Shown here: positions 50,373 through 58,526 of the stretch, one piece after another | How the letters are laid out: every line of letters begins with the position of its first letter | How positions within the stretch are numbered: the first letter of the stretch is position 1 | Assembly (NCBI RefSeq): GCF_003097495.1 | Contig: NZ_QEOP01000002.1 | Location: 930,001 to 994,000, forward strand | Source of the DNA: Amnibacterium flavum | GTDB lineage: Bacteria; Actinomycetota; Actinomycetes; Actinomycetales; Microbacteriaceae | Direction: 5' to 3' | DNA length: 64,000 nucleotides | Position numbers and translations under genes: made by a program | The notes under the pieces: model-generated | What the model was told of the DNA's origin: nothing | What the model saw: only the letters and a program-made list of their open reading frames with translations | Databases searched by the model: none

Positions 50373-51212
50373 ATGAAAGTGGCCTTCATCGGGCTCGGCG
50401 ACATCGGCCTCCCCATGGCCCGGCATCTCGTCGATGCCGGCTTCGAGGTGGTCGGCGCCGATCTGAACGCCGCACCCCGTCGCTCCCTCGAGAAGCACGG
50501 CGGCACCGTCGTCGACGACGTGGCCGACCTGGGGGACTGCGAGGTGATCTGCATCGCCGTGCCCGACGACGATGCGGTCACCGCGGTCCTCCTGGAATCC
50601 GGCCTCGTGGAGAAGCTCGCGAAAGGGTCAGCGGTGCTGCTGCACAGCACGATCCTCCCGCCGACGGCTCCGCGTCTGGCCGAGGCCGCCGAGACCCACG
50701 GGGTGAGCGTGAACGACGCTCCCGTGAGCGGCGGCGCCGCGCGGGCGGCGACGGGGGAGCTGACCATCATGGTCGGCGGATCGGTCCCCGCGTCGGGACG
50801 CCGCGTGCTCGACGCGCTCGGTTCCGTCGTCGAGGCGGGCCCGGTGGGAAGCGGGTCGGCGCTCAAACTCGCCAACCAGCTGTCGATGCTGGCCTCCCTG
50901 CAGGCGCTGTACGAGGGTCTCGCGCTCGCCACCGAGTTCGGCGTCGACGAGAAGGTCGCGCTCGCGACCCTCGAAGGTTCGACGGGCGACAGCTGGGTCG
51001 CCCGCAACTGGGGCTTCTTCGACGAGCTGGCCCGCAACTACGACGCGAGCGGCACCCCCGTCGAGTTCCGTCCGTGGAGCAAGGACCTCTGGGACATCGT
51101 CGCGACCGGACGCCAGGCGGGCCTGTCCCTGCCGCTCGCTGCGCTCCTGTCGCAGATCCTCGCCACCGCCGTCGAAGACCACGCCCACCACGGCGGAAAG
51201 AAGGAGTCATGA
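50373..51212 (+). CDS. Beta-hydroxyacid dehydrogenase (3-hydroxyisobutyrate/tartronate-semialdehyde type)
   Basis: The 279-residue protein has the NAD(P) motif MKVAFIGLGDIGLPMARHLVDAGFEVVG, the substrate-binding signature VNDAPVSGGAARAATGELTIMVGG and the catalytic Lys in SALKLANQLSM. Family members oxidise or reduce beta-hydroxyacids. GGAGAGAGAG precedes the ATG at 50373. A short GATCGG-CTCTGG-CCGATC inverted repeat sits in the 59-bp gap before it (50319-50336). Its stop overlaps the first permease start (ATGA). Confidence 0.9.
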   Translation: MKVAFIGLGDIGLPMARHLVDAGFEVVGADLNAAPRRSLEKHGGTVVDDVADLGDCEVICIAVPDDDAVTAVLLESGLVEKLAKGSAVLLHSTILPPTAPRLAEAAETHGVSVNDAPVSGGAARAATGELTIMVGGSVPASGRRVLDALGSVVEAGPVGSGSALKLANQLSMLASLQALYEGLALATEFGVDEKVALATLEGSTGDSWVARNWGFFDELARNYDASGTPVEFRPWSKDLWDIVATGRQAGLSLPLAALLSQILATAVEDHAHHGGKKES

Positions 51213-52192
51213 GCCAGCTCGTCGCCGACCTGGTGTCGGTCGAGAACGATGAGGGCGCCGCGCCCGGCGGTCGCGCCATCCCGCCGCGCTCGGCGGCGCA
51301 GAAGCGACGCCGGCGCAAGGAGACGCTCTCCGCCTACGCGTTCCTGTCGCCATGGCTGCTCGGACTGCTCGCCATCGTGCTCGGCCCGATGCTCGCGTCC
51401 CTGTACCTCTCGTTCACCCGCTACGACCTGATCGGCACACCCGAGTTCATCGGGCTCGACAACTACGTGCGGATGCTGTTCGAGGACCCGCGTTTCTACC
51501 GAACCGTCGGCGTGACCGCGATGTACACCCTCATCTCGGTCCCCGCGATCCTGATCTTCTCGCTGCTGCTCGCGATGTTCCTCAACCGGGGCATCCGGTT
51601 CCTCGGCATCTACCGTGCACTCTTCTACCTGCCCTCTCTGCTCGGCGGCAGCGTCGCCATCGCCGTCCTCTGGCTCCAGGTGTTCGGCTCGGAGGGCATC
51701 TTCAACGCCGTGCTCGCGCTGGTGGGGATCGACGGTCCCAGCTGGATCGGCAGCCCGTCCTACGCGCTCCTCACCGTCATCGCACTGAGCGTCTGGACAT
51801 TCGGAAGCACCATGGTGATCTTCCTCGCGGGCCTCCGGCAGATCCCCGACACCTACTACGAGGCGGCCTCCCTCGACGGGGCCAGCAAGTTCCGGCAGTT
51901 CCTGTCGATCACCCTGCCGCACCTCACTCCGGTGATCTTCTTCAACGGGCTGCTCACCATCGTCAACGCCCTGCAGTCCTTCACCCCCGCCTACGTGATC
52001 AGCGGCGGAACCGGCCAGCCGGCCGACTCCCTCCTGCTCTACACCGTCTACCTCTACCTGCGCGGCTTCGTCGACTTCCAGATGGGCTACGCCTCGGCGC
52101 TCGCCTGGGGTCTCCTCCTCGCGCTCGCCGCCATCACCGCACTTCTGTTCTGGAGCACCCGCTTCTGGGTCTTCTACGGGGAGGACTCATGA
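51209..52192 (+). CDS. Sugar ABC transporter permease (MalF/UgpA type)
   Basis: The 327-residue inner-membrane protein has six spans after a cytoplasmic N-terminus (SAYAFLSPWLLGLLAIVLGP). The EAA loop EAASLDGASKFRQFLSITLPHLTPV contacts the ATPase. It pairs with the next permease to form the translocation channel. Overlaps of four bases with both neighbours show tight coupling. No ATPase gene is present in the operon, so a shared MsiK-type ATPase encoded elsewhere is probably used. Confidence 0.92.
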   Translation: MSQLVADLVSVENDEGAAPGGRAIPPRSAAQKRRRRKETLSAYAFLSPWLLGLLAIVLGPMLASLYLSFTRYDLIGTPEFIGLDNYVRMLFEDPRFYRTVGVTAMYTLISVPAILIFSLLLAMFLNRGIRFLGIYRALFYLPSLLGGSVAIAVLWLQVFGSEGIFNAVLALVGIDGPSWIGSPSYALLTVIALSVWTFGSTMVIFLAGLRQIPDTYYEAASLDGASKFRQFLSITLPHLTPVIFFNGLLTIVNALQSFTPAYVISGGTGQPADSLLLYTVYLYLRGFVDFQMGYASALAWGLLLALAAITALLFWSTRFWVFYGEDS

Positions 52193-53127
52193 CCACCACA
52201 CCGGCTGCTCGCATCTCACCCGACCTGCTCGAACCCTCCGGCAGTCGCGGTCGCCGGCGCAGGGGCGGGCTGTTCATGCCCCGACGAGCGACCAACAGCC
52301 GCCTCCTCGCCGGATGGGCCCGACACGCGATCACGATCGCCGTGCTCGTCGTCATGCTCTATCCGGTGGTGTGGATGATCGACGCCTCCTTCAAACCCGA
52401 CGCGCAGATCGGCTCGACGCTCCTCCCGTTCCAGGGCCCGTTCACCCTCGAGAACTACGCCGATGGGCTCAACCCGACCTCGACATTGAACTTCGGTCTC
52501 TACTTCTTCAACTCGTTCGTGCTGGCGATCCTCGCGGTCATCGGCAACGTCGTGGCCTGCACCCTCACCGGGTACGCCTTCGCCCGACTGAACTTCCCGT
52601 TCAAGAAGACGCTGTTCGCGGTGCTGATGGGCACGCTCCTGCTGCCGTATCAGGTGACGATCGTTCCGCAGTACATCCTGTTCAACGAACTCGGCTGGCT
52701 GAACACCTACCTGCCGCTCGTCGTCCCGAAGTTCCTCGCCACCGACGCGTTCTTCGTGTTCCTCACCGTCCAGTTCATCCGCGGCCTGCCGCGCGAGCTC
52801 GACGAGGCCGCCCGCCTCGACGGAGCGGGCGACTGGGGGATCTTCCGCCGCATCATCGTCCCTCTCCTGGGGCCGGCGATCGCAACCACGGCGATGTTCA
52901 CCTTCATCGCCACCTGGAACGACTTCCTCGGGCCGCGGCTCTACCTGAGCAACACCGCGCTCTACACGGTGCCGCAGGGCCTGGTGCAGTTCGTCGACTC
53001 GACCGGCCAATCCTCGATCGGCACCCTCTTCGCCATGGCGACCCTCTCCATCACGCCGCTCGTCGGGTTCTTCCTGGCCTCGCAGCGGCTGCTGACCCAG
53101 GGCATCGCCACCACCGGACTCAAATGA
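52189..53127 (+). CDS. Sugar ABC transporter permease (MalG/UgpE type)
   Basis: The 312-residue protein has an N-terminal basic extension, then TM1 HAITIAVLVVMLYPVVWMIDASFKP, and the EAA loop EAARLDGAGDWGIFRRIIVPLLGP. A C-terminal SQRLLTQGIATTGLK is typical of MalG-type permeases. It completes the heterodimer with the upstream permease. Start overlap: ATGA with the previous stop. Confidence 0.92.
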   Translation: MTTTPAARISPDLLEPSGSRGRRRRGGLFMPRRATNSRLLAGWARHAITIAVLVVMLYPVVWMIDASFKPDAQIGSTLLPFQGPFTLENYADGLNPTSTLNFGLYFFNSFVLAILAVIGNVVACTLTGYAFARLNFPFKKTLFAVLMGTLLLPYQVTIVPQYILFNELGWLNTYLPLVVPKFLATDAFFVFLTVQFIRGLPRELDEAARLDGAGDWGIFRRIIVPLLGPAIATTAMFTFIATWNDFLGPRLYLSNTALYTVPQGLVQFVDSTGQSSIGTLFAMATLSITPLVGFFLASQRLLTQGIATTGLK

Positions 53128-53164
53128 CTCACGACACAGCACAAAGAAACGAAATGGAGATGAC

Positions 53165-54484
53165 ATGAACAGATCCCGCACCATGACGATGGCGTCGGCG
53201 GCGATCATCGCCGTCCTCGGCCTGAGCGCCTGCGCAGGAGGCGGAGGAGGCGGCGGCGAGACCACCGCACCCGAGGCCGAGATCGGTGGAGAGATCCAGT
53301 ACGCCTGGTGGGGAGGTCCGGCCCGCAACGAGAAGACGCAGGCGGTGATCGACCTCTACCAGGAGGCCAACCCCGAGGTGACCGTGCAGGGCACGACGGC
53401 CGAGTTCGCCGCGTACTTCGAGCAGGCGACCGTGCAGGCCGCCGGCAAGAACCTGCCCTGCGTTCCGCAGATGCAGAACCGCCTCATGGCCGACTACGCG
53501 GATCGCGGGGCCCTCATGCCCCTCGACGACCTTGTCGACTCCGGCGCGATCGACGTGTCGAACATCCCCGAGTCCGTGCTCGAGAGCGGTCGCGGAAGCG
53601 ACGGCAACCTCTACATGATCCCCTACGGCGCTGCCTTCGGTTCGATGATCGTCAACACCACGCAGGTCGAAGCGGCGGGTCTCGACCTGCCGCCGGAGGG
53701 TTACGACTGGGATTGGCTGGCCGAATGGGGCGCCGACCTCACGAAGGCTCAGGGCAAGCCCTCCCTCGACCTGGTGCGCAGCCAGACCGATTCGCTCGAA
53801 GCCTGGATGCGCAGCCACGGCAAGGACCTGTACGAGGACGGGCAGCTCGGATTCGACGAGGGCGACCTGGTCGACTTCTGGGACTACGTCACCGACCTCC
53901 AGGACTCGGGCGTCGCCATCCCGGCGGAGACCGCGTCGGAGCAGAACTCGCTGCCGCTCGAACAGCTCGGCGTGAGCACCGGCAACCAGGCGACGGTCGT
54001 CTGGCCCGCGAACGGTCTCGGAACCGCTCAGGCGACCATCGACGCGGCAGCGCCCGGCAACACCCTGGCGACGTACCCGCTTCCGACAGGTCCTGACGGC
54101 TACGGCAACGCCTTCTGGGTATCCGGTCTGGCGATCTCGGCCAACTGCAGCAACGTCCCGACCGCGGCATCGTTCATCGACTTCTTCGTCAACGATCCGG
54201 AGGCTGCCACCGTGTACGCCTCCGACAACGGCGCGAACGTCAACACCGAGAACCTGCAGCTGATCCTCGACGACGAGGCGACGACACCGGCCAAGAAGGC
54301 GGAGCTCGAGCTCTACGCATTCGTCGCCGACCAGGATGTCGCCCCCGCCGTCTACGGCAAGGGCTACGCGAGCATCTTCCAGCAGAACCTGCCCCGGTTC
54401 TACCAGCAGGTGGCATTCGGCGAGCTCAGCTCGAAGGAAGCGGCGAAGCAGTTCATCCAGGAAGCCGAAGCAGTACTCGGCTGA
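53165..54484 (+). CDS. Carbohydrate ABC transporter substrate-binding lipoprotein
   Basis: The 439-residue protein has a lipoprotein signal (TMASAAIIAVLGLSAC, lipobox LSAC), a Gly-rich linker (GGGGGGG), and the cluster B/family 1 extracellular binding-protein fold: IQYAWWGGPARNEKTQAVIDLYQEANPEVTVQ, then LYMIPYGAAFGSMIVNTTQVEAAGL. It captures the substrate outside the membrane and delivers it to the two permeases encoded before it. The ligand is unknown; the Trp/Tyr-rich front segment resembles sugar binders. A strong stem-loop follows the gene. Confidence 0.92.
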   Translation: MNRSRTMTMASAAIIAVLGLSACAGGGGGGGETTAPEAEIGGEIQYAWWGGPARNEKTQAVIDLYQEANPEVTVQGTTAEFAAYFEQATVQAAGKNLPCVPQMQNRLMADYADRGALMPLDDLVDSGAIDVSNIPESVLESGRGSDGNLYMIPYGAAFGSMIVNTTQVEAAGLDLPPEGYDWDWLAEWGADLTKAQGKPSLDLVRSQTDSLEAWMRSHGKDLYEDGQLGFDEGDLVDFWDYVTDLQDSGVAIPAETASEQNSLPLEQLGVSTGNQATVVWPANGLGTAQATIDAAAPGNTLATYPLPTGPDGYGNAFWVSGLAISANCSNVPTAASFIDFFVNDPEAATVYASDNGANVNTENLQLILDDEATTPAKKAELELYAFVADQDVAPAVYGKGYASIFQQNLPRFYQQVAFGELSSKEAAKQFIQEAEAVLG

Positions 54485-54489
54485 TCATC

Positions 54490-54533
54490 CCCGAGGGGCG
54501 GGATGCGGCGCGTGCCGCACCCCGCCCCTCGGG
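54490..54533 (+). terminator. Long stem-loop after the binding-protein gene
   Basis: The 20-base arms (54490-54509 and 54514-54533, beginning CCCGAGGGGCGGG) pair with a single mismatch around a GCGT loop, starting 6 bp after the SBP stop. No T-run follows and the operon continues 60 bp later, so it is best read as a partial terminator or a 3'-end stabiliser that raises binding-protein mRNA over the downstream genes. Confidence 0.8.
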
Positions 54534-54593
54534 CCGTCCGTCATCCGCCGCCCTGACCCGGGCCGGCACCCCGTCTCGACCAGGAAGTTCGAC

Positions 54594-55760
54594 ATGGACC
54601 CCCAGGCCCTCCAAGGAATGCGCGTCATCGACCTCACACAGGTGATGGCGGGACCGTTCTCGACCATGCTCCTCGCCGACCTCGGCGCCGACGTCATCAA
54701 GGTCGAGCCGCCCGGCGGGGGAGACCAGACCCGGCATTCCTGGGGCCGATCGGGCAAGGGCGACGACGGGCCCGCCTTCTTCGCGCTCAACCGCAACAAG
54801 AGGAGCGTCGTGCTCGACCTGCGCAGCGAGGGCGGCAAGGCCGACTTCCTCGCACTCATCGCCGACGCCGACGTCCTCATCGAGAACTACCGTCCCGGGG
54901 TGACCGACCGGCTCGGAATCGATTACGAGACCCTCCGCGCCATCAACCCCGGCCTCATCTACGCGAGCATCTCGGGCTTCGGCCAGACCGGCCCCTACTC
55001 GCAGCGCGCCGGCTACGACCTCATCGCCCAGGGAATGACCGGCGTGATGAGCATCACGGGCACACCCGGCGGAGCGCCCGTGAAGGCGGGCGTGCCCGTC
55101 GCCGATCTCGGCGCGGGACTGTTCAGCGTCTACGGCATCCTCGCCGCCTACATCCACAAGCTGCGCACGGGTGAGGGCCAACGTCTCGAGACCTCCCTGT
55201 ACGAGGCGGCCATCGCGCTGTCGGTCTGGGAAGCCACCGAGTACTGGGCGAGCGGCCAGGTGCCGAAGGCGACCGGCTCGTTCCACCGGATGTCCGCGCC
55301 CTACGGCGCCTACCGGACCGCTGACGGCCACATCACGATCGGTGCGAACAACCAGCGACTCTGGGGGTTCCTCACCGCTGCTCTCGGCCATCCCGAGCTC
55401 GAGCACGACGAGAGGTTCGCGACCAACCCGCTGCGCATGCGCAACCGCAATGAGCTCACGGGCGTGATCGAGAGCATCCTCGCGGGCCACGACTCCCAGT
55501 ACTGGGTCGACACCCTGCTCGCCGGAGGAGTGCCCGCCGGCCCGATCCTCGCCTACGACGAGGTGCTCGCCGACCCGCACGCCCAGTACCGCGAGATGGT
55601 GCAGACCATCCCGCATCCGGTCGAGGGCGAGGTCAAGACGCTCGGCTTCCCGGTCAAGTTCGGCCGGACGCCGGCACGCACCCACCGTCACCCTCCGCTC
55701 CTCGGCGAGCATCAGGAGGAGCTGCTGTCGAAGACGGACGCCGACACGGGGAAGCGATGA
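54594..55760 (+). CDS. CaiB/BaiF family CoA-transferase
   Basis: The 388-residue class III CoA-transferase has LQGMRVIDLTQVMAGPFSTMLLADLGADVIKVEPPGGGD, LNRNKRSVVLDLRSEGG, and LIENYRPGVTDRLGIDYETL with YASISGFGQTGP. A catalytic Asp is expected in AGVPVADLGAGLF. It moves CoA between acids; donor and acceptor are unknown. The start at 54594 follows AGGAAG. Coupled to the enoyl-CoA hydratase gene by ATGA. Confidence 0.92.
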   Translation: MDPQALQGMRVIDLTQVMAGPFSTMLLADLGADVIKVEPPGGGDQTRHSWGRSGKGDDGPAFFALNRNKRSVVLDLRSEGGKADFLALIADADVLIENYRPGVTDRLGIDYETLRAINPGLIYASISGFGQTGPYSQRAGYDLIAQGMTGVMSITGTPGGAPVKAGVPVADLGAGLFSVYGILAAYIHKLRTGEGQRLETSLYEAAIALSVWEATEYWASGQVPKATGSFHRMSAPYGAYRTADGHITIGANNQRLWGFLTAALGHPELEHDERFATNPLRMRNRNELTGVIESILAGHDSQYWVDTLLAGGVPAGPILAYDEVLADPHAQYREMVQTIPHPVEGEVKTLGFPVKFGRTPARTHRHPPLLGEHQEELLSKTDADTGKR

Positions 55761-56560
55761 CCGGGCAGGTCCTCCGCAGCCGCGACGACGGAGTCGTCAC
55801 ATTCACCCTGTCGCAGCCGGAGCGGCGCAATGCGATCTCGTTCGAGATGTACGACCGGCTCGAGGACGAGTTCGCGGCGATCGCCGCGGACGACACCGTG
55901 CGGGCCCTCGTCCTGCGCGGCGCGGCCGGATCCTTCGCCGGCGGCACCGACATCCGTCACCTCGCCGACATCCACGACGGATCCGCCGGCGTCGAGTACG
56001 AGGCCCATATGCGCCGAGTGCAGAAGGGGCTCATCGACCTGCGGATCCCCGTCGTCTCCGTCGTCGAGGGCGCCTGCGTCGGAGGCGGTCTCGTCTTCGC
56101 GGCCCTCAGCGACCTCGTCTACTGCACACCGGATGCGAGATTCGGCACCCCGATCGCCCGCACGCTCGGCAACACCATCTCGGCGACCTCGTTGGCACGA
56201 CTGCAGGAGACCTTCGGGCGGCGTCGGACCGCCGAGATGCTCCTGACGGGCCGACTCCTCACCGCCGATGAGGCGGAGCGAGCCGGATTCGTCACCGCCG
56301 TGCTCGGCGGCGCGGCGCTCGAGGCGCGGCTCGGCGAGACCCTGCAGGCGATCTCGCAGTGCTCACCCGAGTCGATCTGGTCGTTCAAGGAGCTCGAGCG
56401 CCGGATCGACGCCCATCTCTCGACCGTCGAAGTCGACGACGTCTTCGCCCGGATCTACGGGGGGCGGCAGTTCCGCGAGGGGGTCGCGGCATTCCTCGGC
56501 AAACGGGCCGCGCGATTCGTCACCGACGCGCCGGCCGAGCCGGACGGGGGAGGACGATGA
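55757..56560 (+). CDS. Enoyl-CoA hydratase/isomerase family protein
   Basis: The 267-residue crotonase-fold protein has FTLSQPERRNAISFEMYDRLEDEF, then FAGGTDIRHLADIH, then GACVGGGLVFAALSDLVYCTPDARFGTPIARTLGN. These give the CoA-binding and oxyanion-hole segments. The usual catalytic Glu pair cannot be assigned with certainty (a Glu lies in VEGACVGGG). It may hydrate, isomerise or hydrolyse the CoA ester made by the preceding transferase. Overlaps its neighbours by four bases on each side. Confidence 0.88.
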   Translation: MTGQVLRSRDDGVVTFTLSQPERRNAISFEMYDRLEDEFAAIAADDTVRALVLRGAAGSFAGGTDIRHLADIHDGSAGVEYEAHMRRVQKGLIDLRIPVVSVVEGACVGGGLVFAALSDLVYCTPDARFGTPIARTLGNTISATSLARLQETFGRRRTAEMLLTGRLLTADEAERAGFVTAVLGGAALEARLGETLQAISQCSPESIWSFKELERRIDAHLSTVEVDDVFARIYGGRQFREGVAAFLGKRAARFVTDAPAEPDGGGR

Positions 56561-57477
56561 GCGCGAACGCGGCGATCGACTCCCACCATCACCTCTGGCC
56601 CAGTTCCGTGATCGGCCGTCAGGACTGGCGTCCCGCCGATGACGACGCCATCGACCGCGCTTTCGAGACCGCGGAATTCGCCGAGCTGCGCCGGTCGACG
56701 GGTGTCGACGGAAGCGTCCTCATGCAGTCGGTCGACGACGCGGACGAGAACGATCGGCTGTTCGCCTACGCGGCCGCGGATCCCGGCATCGTCGGCGTCG
56801 TCGGCTGGGCCCCGCTGAACAGGCCGGTCGAGGCGCGGGGCGTGATCGACGCGCTCCTGTCATCGAACGGCGATGTCGCCGGGGCGGAACGACTCTCAGG
56901 GGTCCGCTGCCTCATCGGCCGCGACGACATCGACTGGGCGCTCGAACCCGAGGGCCTCGCTCTGTTCCGCTCGATCGCCGCAGCCGGGCTCGCGTGGGAC
57001 GTCGTGCCGATCACCGCCGAACAGCGTCGGACGGTCGCTCGCCTGGCCGAACAGGTCCCCGCGCTGCGCATCGTCATCGACCATCTCGGAGCGCCGCCCC
57101 TCGATGGCGGATGGGACGCCTGGTGCTCGGCACTCGGCGACATCGCGCAGGCCGACAACGCCGCGATCAAGCTCTCGGTCGGCGTCGCGGTGCTCTCCGC
57201 CATGCCGCGCTGGGACCGCGGGTTCGTGGCCACCGCGTTCGGGCATGCGCTCGACGTGTTCGGTCCCGAGAGGGCCATGCTCGGCAGCAACTGGCCCGTC
57301 GTCCTCCTCCGCACGGAGTACGGGTCCGCCTGGAGCGACGCGGACGCCGCCGTCGCGGGTCTCCTCGACGGCGACGACCTCCGCCGCGTTCGCGGCGGCA
57401 CGGCGTCCGACTGGTACGGGCTCGACCTTCCAGCGGCCGGACCCGTGTCACCCCAGGAGAGACAGGAGCAACTGTGA
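56557..57477 (+). CDS. COG3618 amidohydrolase (lactonase type)
   Basis: The 306-residue protein has the amidohydrolase_2 pattern: IDSHHHLWP near the start, VVGWAPLNRP, VRCLIGRDD, and IVIDHLGAPP with a later metal His. The C-terminal motif reads LGSNWPVVL, with Asn where many relatives have Asp. COG3618 enzymes hydrolyse lactones such as L-fucono- and 2-pyrone-4,6-dicarboxylate lactones. It suits the two Gfo/Idh dehydrogenases that follow, which would form lactones. Coupled at both ends (ATGA, GTGA). Confidence 0.9.
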   Translation: MSANAAIDSHHHLWPSSVIGRQDWRPADDDAIDRAFETAEFAELRRSTGVDGSVLMQSVDDADENDRLFAYAAADPGIVGVVGWAPLNRPVEARGVIDALLSSNGDVAGAERLSGVRCLIGRDDIDWALEPEGLALFRSIAAAGLAWDVVPITAEQRRTVARLAEQVPALRIVIDHLGAPPLDGGWDAWCSALGDIAQADNAAIKLSVGVAVLSAMPRWDRGFVATAFGHALDVFGPERAMLGSNWPVVLLRTEYGSAWSDADAAVAGLLDGDDLRRVRGGTASDWYGLDLPAAGPVSPQERQEQL

Positions 57478-58526
57478 ACAGACCTCTGCGAGTCGGACTC
57501 GTCGGGACGGGATGGGTGGCCCATCAGCACGTCGCCGGGTACCGCTCGGTCGCCGACGGGGTGATCGACGTCGTGGCCGCCTGCGATCCCCGTGCCGACG
57601 TGCTCGCCGACTTCGCCGACCGCTACACGATCGAGCGCCGCTTCCCCGATGCGACGAGCATGATCGCGTCGGGCGAGATCGACGCCGTCGTCCTGCTCAC
57701 CCCGCCGTCCGTTCGCGACGAGGTCATCTTCCCCGCCATGGAGGCCGGGGTGCACCTGCTCATCGAGAAGCCGTTCGCGACGACCGGCGGCGACGCGGTG
57801 CGCTACGTCGAGGCGGCCGAGCAGGCGGGCATCACCCTCGCCGTCAGCCAGAACTTCCGGTGGTTCCCGGAGTACGTGTGGCTGAAGGAACGTCTGGCGC
57901 GACCCGACGCGGGCACACCTCGGTATCTCGAGGCCCGCAGCTTCCAGAATCGGCCGCAGGCACCGGGGGTGTGGAGGGCGACCGAGCGGAAGCTCGAGAT
58001 GGCGATCTTCAGCGTGCATCTCATCGACCGCCTCCAGTGGCTGGCGGCGGCGCATCCGGTCACGGTGAGCGCGATCACCCGCCCCGGCTTCGACGAGTCC
58101 ATCCCGGGCGAGCAGTTCACGACGCTCACCGTGGAGTTCGAGGGCGGTCCGGTCGCTCGGATTACGTCGTCCTGGACGAGCCTCGCGCTTCCGGTCCAGG
58201 ACGCCCGCGTCGACACGGAGATCGGCTCCGCCGCGGTCGGTCGGGTGCACCCGATGGCGGGTGAATCGTGGGGGAGGGCGCAGTTCGGCGACGGGTCGGA
58301 CGAAGTCGCCTTCGCCGACGACGACGCGGATCCCCAGATGGCGCGGAGCTACGGCTTCAGCGGACGCGAGTTCGCCGAAGCGGTACGGGAGGGCCGCCAG
58401 CCCGCACACAGCGGACGCGACAACCTGAAGACGATGGGCATCATGGAGGCCGCGTACCTGTCGGCCGATCGGGGCGGGGAGCCGGTGGCGGTCGCCGAGG
58501 CGCTCGCCACGGCGGCGCACGCGTGA
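57474..58526 (+). CDS. Gfo/Idh/MocA family oxidoreductase 1
   Basis: The 350-residue protein has the NAD(P) Rossmann motif LRVGLVGTGWVAHQHVAGY, the family signature VHLLIEKPFATTGGDAVRYV (catalytic EKP), and FRWFPEYVWLKERLA with a beta-sheet C-terminal domain. Family members oxidise sugars, inositols or related alcohols. The GTG at 57474 overlaps the lactonase stop, and its own stop overlaps the next dehydrogenase. Confidence 0.92.
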   Translation: MNRPLRVGLVGTGWVAHQHVAGYRSVADGVIDVVAACDPRADVLADFADRYTIERRFPDATSMIASGEIDAVVLLTPPSVRDEVIFPAMEAGVHLLIEKPFATTGGDAVRYVEAAEQAGITLAVSQNFRWFPEYVWLKERLARPDAGTPRYLEARSFQNRPQAPGVWRATERKLEMAIFSVHLIDRLQWLAAAHPVTVSAITRPGFDESIPGEQFTTLTVEFEGGPVARITSSWTSLALPVQDARVDTEIGSAAVGRVHPMAGESWGRAQFGDGSDEVAFADDDADPQMARSYGFSGREFAEAVREGRQPAHSGRDNLKTMGIMEAAYLSADRGGEPVAVAEALATAAHA

